Shown here: positions 1-6,379 of the stretch, in pieces
How positions within the stretch are numbered: the first letter of the stretch is position 1
Layout: the number at the start of each line of letters is the position of its first letter
Program-made: the position numbers and the translations under genes
Notes under the pieces: model-generated
Told to the model about the DNA's origin: nothing
Seen by the model: the letters and a program-made list of their open reading frames with translations, nothing else
Database searches by the model: none
Assembly: GCA_005788065.1 (NCBI GenBank)
Contig: SXZD01000020.1
Span: forward strand, 1-7,119
Source of the DNA: Burkholderiales bacterium
GTDB lineage: Bacteria; Pseudomonadota; Gammaproteobacteria; Burkholderiales; Burkholderiaceae_B
Length of the DNA: 7,119 bases
Direction: 5' to 3'

Positions 1-1
1 C

Positions 2-43
2 CTGCTGGTCAGCTACAGCCCCAACGCACTGGGCTTCTTCTGA
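2..43 (+). CDS. Aldehyde dehydrogenase, AcoD/ExaC type (C-terminal end only)
   Basis: The window opens inside a gene. The last 13 codons read LLVSYSPNALGFF and then TGA. This tail matches the C-terminus of NAD-dependent aldehyde dehydrogenases of the AcoD/ExaC/AldB group, which end in LLVSYS followed by a short tail with Leu-Gly-Phe. These cytoplasmic enzymes oxidise acetaldehyde or longer aldehydes to the acid. The assignment is supported by the next gene, a DUF779 protein, which commonly sits directly downstream of this aldehyde dehydrogenase type. Biologically it would take the aldehyde made by the PQQ dehydrogenase further on. Only 13 residues are visible, so the subfamily cannot be fixed. 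Confidence 0.72.
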   Translation: MLVSYSPNALGFF

Positions 44-72
44 TACGCTGGTCTCTAGACTGCAGCACCACT

Positions 73-106
73 CGCCCTGCCCGCCGCCCGGCGGGCAGGG
101 CGTTTT
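73..106 (+). terminator. Strong intrinsic terminator after the aldehyde dehydrogenase
   Basis: A perfect 13-bp GC-rich inverted repeat (CGCCCTGCCCGCC at 73-85 and GGCGGGCAGGGCG at 90-102) closes a four-base loop, GCCC. Four T residues follow at 103-106. This is a textbook Rho-independent terminator, although the U-tract is short. It lies between the aldehyde dehydrogenase stop and the DUF779 gene, with only 16 bases between the T-tract and the next start codon. There is thus almost no room for a promoter downstream of it, so DUF779 and the genes behind it are either expressed by read-through or from a promoter upstream of or inside the hairpin. Confidence 0.88.
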
Positions 107-122
107 AACGAAAGGATGCAGG

Positions 123-551
123 ATGTCAGACACACCGATTCCTCTGCGGGTCACGTCCACGCCGGCCACCGATGCATTCATCGAGCAATTGCGTAGCCGC
201 TATGGCGACGTGATGTTTTTCCAGTCCGGCGGTTGCTGCGATGGCAGCACACCGATGTGCTACAAAGCCGGTGAATTTCATCTGGGCGACGATGATGTGC
301 GTGTGGGCACCATCCATGGCGCCGAGTTTTTCATGGGCCCGGAGCAATATGAATATTGGAAACACACGCAATTGATCATTGATGTGGTCAAGGGCAACGG
401 TGGCATGTTTTCGCTGGACAATGGCACCGGCCAACGGTTCCTGGTGCGCTCGCGACTGTTCACCGATGAGGAATGGGCTGTATTGACCGAACGGCAGCCT
501 GAGAGCACGCTGCGCGTGGGTGCCATCCGCAAGGCATCGCTCAAGGCGTAG
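123..551 (+). CDS. DUF779 family protein, aldehyde-dehydrogenase associated
   Basis: A 142-residue protein of the DUF779 family. It has no signal peptide or membrane segment and so is probably cytoplasmic. The family signature is a cysteine-rich turn, QSGGCCDGSTPMC, at residues 34-46, with Cys38, Cys39 and Cys46. A second conserved-looking stretch, FFMGPEQYEYWKHTQLIIDV, lies near residues 69-88. DUF779 genes are typically found next to AcoD-type aldehyde dehydrogenases, which is the case here. Their biochemical role is not settled; the cysteines could bind a metal or act in redox, but that is inference. The start is supported by AAAGGA at 111-116, six bases upstream. The stop is 14 bases from the regulator gene, so the two are likely cotranscribed. 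Length is normal for the family. Confidence 0.88.
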   Translation: MSDTPIPLRVTSTPATDAFIEQLRSRYGDVMFFQSGGCCDGSTPMCYKAGEFHLGDDDVRVGTIHGAEFFMGPEQYEYWKHTQLIIDVVKGNGGMFSLDNGTGQRFLVRSRLFTDEEWAVLTERQPESTLRVGAIRKASLKA

Positions 552-565
552 GGCTGATCAGATCC

Positions 566-1600
566 ATGGATATCCGTCTTGAGCATGTATGGCGTCTGTC
601 TGAGCAGCGTGATCCGCGCCAGATTTTTCCGCGCGTCATGCAACTGCTGGTGCTGGTGGAAGAGACCGGAAGTCTCGCAGCGGTATGCGAGCAAGAAGGT
701 CTGTCTTATCGGCACGCATGGGGTTTGCTGCAGGAAGGAGCAGACCTGTTTGAGACGCCACTGGTGGAAATGACGCGCGGCAAAGGTACGCGTCTGTCGG
801 CCTTGGGCCAACGACTGATTTGGGCCGAGCGGCGCGCCCGCGCACGTCTGCAGCAAATCTCCGACAGCGTGGCCTGCGAGGTAGCGCAGGATATGGCGCT
901 GGCACTGGGTACTGACGGGTCTGGTTTGCAAGTCAGGGCGTCACACTGTTTCGCAATGGAACACCTGTTTGACACGCTTGGCCATCAATACCCAAACAAC
1001 AAGCTGCTCTGGTGTAACAGCAGCGATGCCGTCAGGGCGTTACGCAGCGGGTATTGCGATCTGGCTGGTTTCCATGAGTGTCCTGACGTTGCCGTTTCGC
1101 AGGATCAGGACGATTTTGATCCGGACGAGCATATGCTGATTCTGCTTGCGCAAAGGCAATTGGGCTTGTTGTTGCCGGCTGGCAATCCGCAAAAGATTTA
1201 CACGCTATCCGATCTGACGCGACGTGAAACACGCTGGGTGCACTGGCAGCGAGGTACTGCCATGCGGGACGTTTTCGATGCACTGCTGGAACGTCACCAA
1301 CTATGCGATACCCGGTGGGATCAACCCGCCCCGCCCGAAAACGCGCATCTGGGCATTGCCTCCTGCATTGCCGGCGGAAAGGCCGACGCAGGGTTTGGTT
1401 TGGAGACGGCTGCGCGCCGTTTCGGACTGGATTTTGTGCCCCTGACGTCCAACCGGTATGTACTGGGCATCAACAAAGCCCGCATGAAGCAGCGACAGCT
1501 GCAAACACTGCAGGGCATTCTGAACAAACCCGCTTTCAGGCAAGCAATTGATGCGTTGCCAGGCTATGACGCAAGCCAGACGGGCGAAGTGCTGATTTGA
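566..1600 (+). CDS. Transcriptional regulator: ModE-like winged helix plus PBP-like ligand domain
   Basis: A 344-residue one-component regulator. Residues ~22-95 form a ModE/LysR-like winged helix, seen in RVMQLLVLVEETGSLAAVC, the recognition-helix region LSYRHAWGLLQ and the wing TRGKGTRLSALG. Residues ~105-335 resemble the periplasmic-binding-protein-like domain (PF12727 type), with the marks GYCDLAGFH, HWQRGTAMRD and GIASCIAGGKADAGFGLE. No ModE molybdate-binding (TOBE/MOP) domain is present, so the ligand is probably not molybdate by the usual route; a small organic ligand is possible. It lies inside the block, 14 bases after DUF779 and 20 bases before the quinoprotein start, so it probably controls its own operon. 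The Shine-Dalgarno is poor (AGGG at 550-553, 12 bases off), and translation may depend on coupling to DUF779. The ligand and target sites cannot be read from the sequence. Confidence 0.85.
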   Translation: MDIRLEHVWRLSEQRDPRQIFPRVMQLLVLVEETGSLAAVCEQEGLSYRHAWGLLQEGADLFETPLVEMTRGKGTRLSALGQRLIWAERRARARLQQISDSVACEVAQDMALALGTDGSGLQVRASHCFAMEHLFDTLGHQYPNNKLLWCNSSDAVRALRSGYCDLAGFHECPDVAVSQDQDDFDPDEHMLILLAQRQLGLLLPAGNPQKIYTLSDLTRRETRWVHWQRGTAMRDVFDALLERHQLCDTRWDQPAPPENAHLGIASCIAGGKADAGFGLETAARRFGLDFVPLTSNRYVLGINKARMKQRQLQTLQGILNKPAFRQAIDALPGYDASQTGEVLI

Positions 1601-1605
1601 GCAGC

Positions 1606-1611
1606 AAGGAG
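1606..1611 (+). promoter_or_regulatory. Ribosome binding site that fixes the quinoprotein start
   Basis: AAGGAG lies nine bases before ATG 1621. An in-frame TTG at 1597, overlapping the regulator's stop codon, would add eight residues but has no comparable site in front of it. It would also place extra residues before a good signal peptide. ATG 1621 is therefore preferred. Confidence 0.8.
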
Positions 1612-1620
1612 TCATTCCAG

Positions 1621-4131
1621 ATGCATTTGAACTTGAAGACCCGCTTGTTGGGCATAGTGACCGCTACAGCAACTGCAACGGTTTGCAGCGCGCTGCAGGC
1701 CGGTGACAACGACTGGTCACTCTATGGTGGCAACGCATTGCATCAACGTCACAGCACGCTTGTGCAAGTCACACCGGAGAATGTGTCCAGACTCACGGTG
1801 GCATGGGAAGTCAACACCGGTATCGTCGGCCCCTATCAGGCAACGCCAATCGTGCTGGATGGCGTCATGTACGTCTCACTGCCCTACAACCATGTCTTGG
1901 CTCTGGATGCGGCCACCGGCAAGGAAATCTGGCGCTACACACACACATTGCTGCCACAACGCAAACTGTGCTGCGGACCCGCCAACCGCGGTGTAGCGGT
2001 CAGCGAGGGCAAGGTTTTCATGGGCACGGTCGATGGCCGTTTACTGGCTCTGTCGCAAAAAACCGGAGAGAAACTCTGGGACACCGATGTCACCGGTGAC
2101 GCATTCGGCATTCAGGAAAACGTGGCCGATCTGAACAGCACCGACGGTCGCGTGGTGTCGGGCGCATCCGGGGCGGGCCTGAACATGGCACCTATGGTGT
2201 GGAAAGGTAAAGTCATCATCGGTATCACCGGCGTTGGCTATGGACTGCATCTGGACTCCCCGGACCCCGATGCGCCTCTGGGGGCTGTGATCGGCATGGC
2301 GGGCCGATACGGAGAACGCGGATTTTTGGCAGCCTTTGATGTGAACACCGGCAAGCGCGCCTGGAAATTTGACACCGTGCCCGACAAGGGGTGGGAAGGT
2401 CGCTACACCAAGCGGACGGCAGACGGACTGGAACTGCCCCGCAACATCAAGGCCGAGAAAGCGGCAGCCGCGAACAATCGCGATGCGTGGAAAAACGGTG
2501 GCGGTTCCGCATGGAGTACACCGGCCATTGATCCGGAAACCGGCCTGCTCTATTTCGGAACCGGGAACCCATCGCCGCAGATGGAAGGCTCTTCCCGCCC
2601 GGGCGACAACCTCTACACCACATCGCTGGTAGCGCTGGATGCAAACACGGGCTCCTACCGCTGGCATTACCAGCAGGTGCCGCACGACCAATGGGGCTAT
2701 GACGTCGCCAGCCCGCCCGTGCTGTTTGACACGCTTGTCGATGGCAAGACCGTCAAGGCAGTGGGCCAGGCGGGCAAAACCGGTTGGTTCTACATTCACG
2801 ACCGCCGCACCGGCAAACTGATCCGCAAAAGCGAATCATTTGTTCCACGTCAAAATGACTTTGCCCTGCCCACACCAGAGGGCACCGTGGTGTGGCCCGG
2901 CGTGGTGGGGGGGACGAACTGGTCGCCCTCCTCCGTCGACCCCAAACGCAGACTCGGCTTTGTTGCGGGCATCCACTGGCCGGTGAAATACACGCTGCAT
3001 GAATTGCCGGCACGCGCGGACAGACCGGCCTTGAAGTACTCCTCCATGACGCCGATGGAAGGTGTTGAACGCTATGGCCTGCTCAGCGCGATTTGGCTGG
3101 ACAGCGGCAAGATCGCTTGGCAGCAGCGCACACCCAACCCGCTGATCGGCGGTGTCTTGAGCACCGTCACCGGACTGGTTTTTACCGGCGAGGGTAACGG
3201 AGAGTTGATGGCATTTGATGCGGCTTCCGGAAAGCCTTTATGGAAGGACAGTGCACCGGCAGGCGTGAACGCGCCTCCGGTAACGTATGCGGTCAATGGC
3301 GTTCAGTATATTGCCGCCGCAGCCGGTGGCAACAAGCTGTTTGGCTACAAGACGGGACAGACCATCAAGGCCTGGAAACTGGCGGATCCGCCAACAGCCG
3401 CAGGCCCGACAGAAGCAGAGATGATCGCAGGAGACCCGCTCGGATCGCAGATGTGGGGCTACATGAAAAAGGAGCACTTTCCCGCCAATGCCGATGTGCG
3501 TTTCGATGATCGCATCATCATCCAGGTCCCCAAATTTGCAGACGATGCCATGAATGTACCGGTCAGCGTGGATGCGTCTGCACTCGGTGAGGTGCAGAAA
3601 CTGGTGGTACTGGTTGACCGCAATCCGATCCGCAAAGTGCTGGAGTTCATCCCGGACAACATCAGGCCTTCACTGGCATTCCGCTTCAAACTGGAACAGG
3701 CCAGCCCCATCCGTGCGGCCGCCTTGATGCCAGACGGCTCGTGGCGCGTTGGCTCTGCATTCATTGATGCATCCGGCGGTGGCTGCACAGTCCCGGGCGC
3801 CACGCGCAAGGACGGGTCGTGGTCACAGAATCTCAACCGTGTTTCCGCACGGGTGTTTGAAGGATTGGACAAGCAAAGTGGGTCGCTGCGGCTGCGGCTT
3901 CGTGTGCAGCATCCGATGGACACCGGGTTGGTGGCGGGCATTCCGGCTTTCTACATCCAGCAGATGAAGCTGAAAGACGGAAACGGCAATACGCTGGCAC
4001 GACTGTTTCCATTTGAACCAGTGTCTGAAAATCCGCTGTTCTCGTTTGACTTCAACTCACCCCCACCCGGCCCCATCAGCCTGGAAGGTCGTGACAACAA
4101 TGGCAACCTGATCTCAGCCAAAGGTCTGTGA
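1621..4131 (+). CDS. Secreted PQQ-dependent dehydrogenase fused to a SoxY-SoxZ-like carrier
   Basis: An 836-residue periplasmic quinoprotein. A Sec signal peptide ends near Ala27. Residues ~28-580 are an eight-bladed PQQ propeller with repeated tryptophan-docking motifs (LDAATGKEIW, LSQKTGEKLW, FDVNTGKRAW, FDAASGKPLW). Active-site marks are the vicinal cysteines Cys117-Cys118 (LCCGPANRG), PQQ-stacking Trp298 in GGGSAW, metal ligand Asn316 in FGTGN, and catalytic Asp340 in ALDANTG followed by PHDQWGYD (354-361). The enzyme should oxidise an alcohol or aldehyde and pass electrons to a cytochrome c; the substrate is unknown. Residues ~605-722 are SoxY-like and end in GGGC with Cys722, the carrier cysteine. 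Residues ~734-836 are SoxZ-like, with HPMDTG at 764-769. Other systems encode this SoxYZ-like carrier as a separate protein (TIGR04557, from memory), so the fusion is unusual. In the usual alignment Arg229 replaces the Glu metal ligand, after an insertion near residues 205-228. Asn342 sits at the lanthanide-Asp position, suggesting this is not a lanthanide enzyme. Confidence 0.92.
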   Translation: MHLNLKTRLLGIVTATATATVCSALQAGDNDWSLYGGNALHQRHSTLVQVTPENVSRLTVAWEVNTGIVGPYQATPIVLDGVMYVSLPYNHVLALDAATGKEIWRYTHTLLPQRKLCCGPANRGVAVSEGKVFMGTVDGRLLALSQKTGEKLWDTDVTGDAFGIQENVADLNSTDGRVVSGASGAGLNMAPMVWKGKVIIGITGVGYGLHLDSPDPDAPLGAVIGMAGRYGERGFLAAFDVNTGKRAWKFDTVPDKGWEGRYTKRTADGLELPRNIKAEKAAAANNRDAWKNGGGSAWSTPAIDPETGLLYFGTGNPSPQMEGSSRPGDNLYTTSLVALDANTGSYRWHYQQVPHDQWGYDVASPPVLFDTLVDGKTVKAVGQAGKTGWFYIHDRRTGKLIRKSESFVPRQNDFALPTPEGTVVWPGVVGGTNWSPSSVDPKRRLGFVAGIHWPVKYTLHELPARADRPALKYSSMTPMEGVERYGLLSAIWLDSGKIAWQQRTPNPLIGGVLSTVTGLVFTGEGNGELMAFDAASGKPLWKDSAPAGVNAPPVTYAVNGVQYIAAAAGGNKLFGYKTGQTIKAWKLADPPTAAGPTEAEMIAGDPLGSQMWGYMKKEHFPANADVRFDDRIIIQVPKFADDAMNVPVSVDASALGEVQKLVVLVDRNPIRKVLEFIPDNIRPSLAFRFKLEQASPIRAAALMPDGSWRVGSAFIDASGGGCTVPGATRKDGSWSQNLNRVSARVFEGLDKQSGSLRLRLRVQHPMDTGLVAGIPAFYIQQMKLKDGNGNTLARLFPFEPVSENPLFSFDFNSPPPGPISLEGRDNNGNLISAKGL

Positions 4132-5156
4132 TGCAAGCGCAATTCATCACACAACGGCGACGATACGCATCCAAAGTCGCATGCGGTGTACTCCATTTAT
4201 CTGCCCTGCTCGGTGCGTTGCTTGCAACTCATGCGGCACTGGCACAAAGCCCAACCTCCACGCCAGCGTTGCGCATGCCGCAGGTTGAACAGCAGCAACT
4301 GGACTACGGGCTTCAGGTATCTTCGCTGCCGGGCGGCTGGCGAGTGATTGCCGGCGCAAACGACGATTTCTCGCCTCAAAATGGATGCAACATCATCAAC
4401 ACCGTGTTCATCGCTGACGGCCCATCAGCCGTGGTGATCAATACGGGCGTATCATTGCGCTATGGACAGCAACAGCGCGCCTTGGTGGAACGCAGCACCG
4501 GTCTGCCGGTGCGTGAGGTGTGGGCCCTGAACCTGCACCCCGATTATTTTTTCGGTAACCAAGCTTTCAAGGGCGCCACCCTGAAAGCCACAGCCCTGAC
4601 CATCGAAGGCAGTAAACGTGAAGGCGCCGCGTATGCCGACAACCTGTACCGACTGTGCGGCGAATGGATGAAGGGCACCGAGAGCACGCCGCCCGACACG
4701 AGTACTGCTGCCGCAGACTTCCGCTTGTCAGGGCGAGCCATTGAGGTGCTGGAATTGAACGGGCACACCGACTCGGACTTGGTCATTTTCGACCGCACCC
4801 ACCGTGTTCTGATCGCTGGCGGATTGGTGTTCAATCAGCGTGTACCCACCATGCCCCATGCGAAACTGAAAAACTGGATGGACAGCCTTGTGCGCCTGCT
4901 CGAGTTGCCCATAGACGTGGTGGTACCCAGTCACGGTCCGGTCGCAAGCGGCAAGCAGGCCATACTGGACACCCTGGACTACCTGCGCTGGTTTGATGAT
5001 CGGCTTGTTACGAGTGCGAGAAAAGGGCTGGAGATGAACGAAGTACTGCGTCTGCCCATTCCCGACCGTTTTGCAAAATGGGCCGCCATGCCGGACGAGT
5101 ATGCACGCAATGTGACCACACTGTATCCGGCCTATGAAGACAACATGCTCAGATAG
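4131..5156 (+). CDS. Secreted MBL-fold protein, quinoprotein relay metallohydrolase 1 type, metal site degenerate
   Basis: A 341-residue metallo-beta-lactamase-fold protein with a signal peptide (RRR n-region, hydrophobic core, cleavage likely after LATHAALA). It matches the SoxH-related 'quinoprotein relay system zinc metallohydrolase 1' pattern: NGCNIINTVFI (near 85-95), GVSLRYGQQ, FGNQAF, NLYRLCGEWMKGTE and VVPSHGPV. Family members are thought to act with the SoxYZ-like carrier of a PQQ dehydrogenase, perhaps on a carrier-bound group. The metal site looks broken. Where HxHxDH is expected it has NLHPDY (134-139), so the first and last His are Asn134 and Tyr139. The bridging Asp is Gly231 in IAGGLVF. 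His136, Asp138, His212 (GHTDSD) and His268 (SHGP) remain. The stop of the previous gene overlaps ATG 4131 by one base (TGATG), indicating translational coupling; AAAGG at 4120-4124 serves it. An in-frame GTG at 4128 is an alternative start one codon upstream. Confidence 0.87.
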   Translation: MQAQFITQRRRYASKVACGVLHLSALLGALLATHAALAQSPTSTPALRMPQVEQQQLDYGLQVSSLPGGWRVIAGANDDFSPQNGCNIINTVFIADGPSAVVINTGVSLRYGQQQRALVERSTGLPVREVWALNLHPDYFFGNQAFKGATLKATALTIEGSKREGAAYADNLYRLCGEWMKGTESTPPDTSTAAADFRLSGRAIEVLELNGHTDSDLVIFDRTHRVLIAGGLVFNQRVPTMPHAKLKNWMDSLVRLLELPIDVVVPSHGPVASGKQAILDTLDYLRWFDDRLVTSARKGLEMNEVLRLPIPDRFAKWAAMPDEYARNVTTLYPAYEDNMLR

Positions 5157-6378
5157 ACAGTACCGACAACGCTCAGCATCTGCCGCGGGAGCAAGCGGGC
5201 ATGAATCGGAGCGTCAAGACCTGTGTCAAGCCGTATACAAATACATATACAGCAATGTATACAAAAATGTATACAAAAATGTATACAAAAATGTATACAA
5301 AGACGTCTATCGAGCCGTGTATCAAACCATGTGTCGCCCCCTGTTTCGCGCTGGATTTCGGGCTGCATGTACTGCCATGTGGATGGTGCTTGTCGGCTTC
5401 GCAGTCAATGCCCATGCGAAAACCTGTTGGCAGTCTGTTTCGACGTCTGCCGGTCCGGCCTCAGAAGCCCGTACCGCAGAAGGCCGTGATGCATCGACCT
5501 ACCTGTGGCTGTGTGCCGCAGACAGTCTGTCGCCCAAGCACCGGGAACACCTGGCCGCACACATCAAGCCGCTTGTGAGCATCACGCGTGATGCCGTGTG
5601 GATCATCGATCCCGGCGCAACGTTTCAGCAGGGCATCAAACTTGCAAACGCATTGCGGACCCTTGAACCCAGCCCGCAAGCCCGCCTGCAAGCCGGCCAT
5701 CGCCTTCACATCATCAATTCAAGGGCACTGGCCGAACATGTGATGGCAAGCGATGGTGTGATGCGACGTTTCAATGGCAAGGCCATGCAATTGGCCGCAT
5801 TGCCTGAAACGCGCAAACTCATGCAACGGCGCTGCAAGACATGCCTGCAGCGACTGCAACGGGAGTTGGAACAAACGGATGCACGGGGTACGGTCATCCG
5901 TATTCCGGACAGCGTGGAACTGACATCGAGCCAGCAGTCCATGCCGTTTGTCGCGCATGCTGCCAACAACGCTGCCATCGAACAGGATGCATGGTTTCAC
6001 GCTCACGATCTGGCATGGATCTGGACTGGCATGCTGCTGTCCGATGACATGCCGGATTTGCAGCAAGGGCAGGTTAAACAACGCCTTGCGGTATTGGATC
6101 AATTTTCCGCACTGCATGCAGCCAAGGCCGACGCAGTGTGGATTTCAAGCATGGGGCCTGTTCATGCGGGACGTATCGAATTGGAACGACAGTACTTCCT
6201 GTTCTGGATGGAGCAGGCCGACAAGGCGATCGAAAACGGCATGGGGCCTGTGGAGACGCTGCACCACCTGCGCACCCTCGACGGGCCGCTGCGTGCAAGC
6301 AACGCAGCCATGAAACTGCGGCATGACCTGAATCTGCAACGCATGATCCGGCAAGCGGAGGACGCCCTGTTCCGATAA
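5134..6378 (+). CDS. Secreted degenerate MBL-fold protein, probable relay metallohydrolase 2 relative
   Basis: A protein of 414 residues from ATG 5134, or 349 from ATG 5329. Ordered landmarks suggest a strongly diverged metallo-beta-lactamase fold of the SoxH-related 'metallohydrolase 2' type: AVWIIDPGATFQQG (~154-167), INSRALAEHV (194-203) at the HxHxDH position, AHDL (290-293), WTGMLL (297-302) where GDLLF is expected, RLAVLDQF, and WISSMGPV (336-343) in place of PGHGPV. Metal ligands are almost all gone. A CxxC, Cys234 and Cys237 in RRCKTC, remains and could meet the carrier cysteine of the fused SoxYZ module (inference). A signal peptide spans about residues 66-95 and ends in NAHA. Before it lies a run of four-residue repeats (VYKN and variants) encoded by a 12-bp tandem repeat. 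ATG 5134 overlaps the previous gene by 23 bases but has no clear ribosome site; ATG 5329 leaves a normal-length signal peptide but also lacks one. Start uncertain; function unproven. Confidence 0.72.
   Translation: MKTTCSDRQYRQRSASAAGASGHESERQDLCQAVYKYIYSNVYKNVYKNVYKNVYKDVYRAVYQTMCRPLFRAGFRAACTAMWMVLVGFAVNAHAKTCWQSVSTSAGPASEARTAEGRDASTYLWLCAADSLSPKHREHLAAHIKPLVSITRDAVWIIDPGATFQQGIKLANALRTLEPSPQARLQAGHRLHIINSRALAEHVMASDGVMRRFNGKAMQLAALPETRKLMQRRCKTCLQRLQRELEQTDARGTVIRIPDSVELTSSQQSMPFVAHAANNAAIEQDAWFHAHDLAWIWTGMLLSDDMPDLQQGQVKQRLAVLDQFSALHAAKADAVWISSMGPVHAGRIELERQYFLFWMEQADKAIENGMGPVETLHHLRTLDGPLRASNAAMKLRHDLNLQRMIRQAEDALFR
5209..5364 (+). repeat. Degenerate 12-bp tandem repeat with a young perfect core
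   Basis: Perfect 12-base periodicity runs from 5254 to 5301, with unit GTATACAAAAAT at 5257, 5269 and 5281 and partial copies at both ends. Degenerate units in the same phase extend outwards: GAGCGTCAAGAC (5209), CTGTGTCAAGCC (5221), GTATACAAATAC (5233), ATATACAGCAAT (5245), GTATACAAAGAC (5293), GTCTATCGAGCC (5305), GTGTATCAAACC (5317), ATGTGTCGCCCC (5329), CTGTTTCGCGCT (5341) and GGATTTCGGGCT (5353). In the frame of the downstream gene each unit encodes hydrophobic, Tyr/Cys/Phe, Lys/Arg/Gln, variable. The core is very AT-rich compared with its surroundings. It also holds four TGTATACA palindromes 12 bp apart (5256, 5268, 5280, 5292). The unit length is a multiple of three, so copy-number change would not shift the frame. 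Confidence 0.9.
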
Positions 6379-6379
6379 C

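Noticed and set aside
1597..1620. TTG at 1597 as the start of the quinoprotein
   Set aside because: It has no ribosome site and overlaps the regulator's stop codon, whereas ATG 1621 has AAGGAG at the right distance and begins a standard signal peptide.
2041..2799. Long open frame on the minus strand inside the quinoprotein gene (252 codons)
   Set aside because: It lies wholly opposite a gene with clear PQQ dehydrogenase motifs. Its translation has no recognisable domain, and long antisense frames are expected in GC-rich codon usage.
5233..5316. CRISPR array
   Set aside because: The units are 12 bases and directly adjacent, with no spacers, and they are open in frame with the coding gene.
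5132..5415. Minus-strand frames with hydrophobic repeats across the tandem repeat
   Set aside because: A 12-bp repeat without stop codons is open in several frames. These are by-products of the repeat and have no independent support.
5201..5578. Alternative plus-strand frame from ATG 5201 (125 codons)
   Set aside because: It loses the signal peptide and the MBL-like landmarks, which are in the frame of the 5134/5329 starts. Outside the repeat it shows no recognisable domain.
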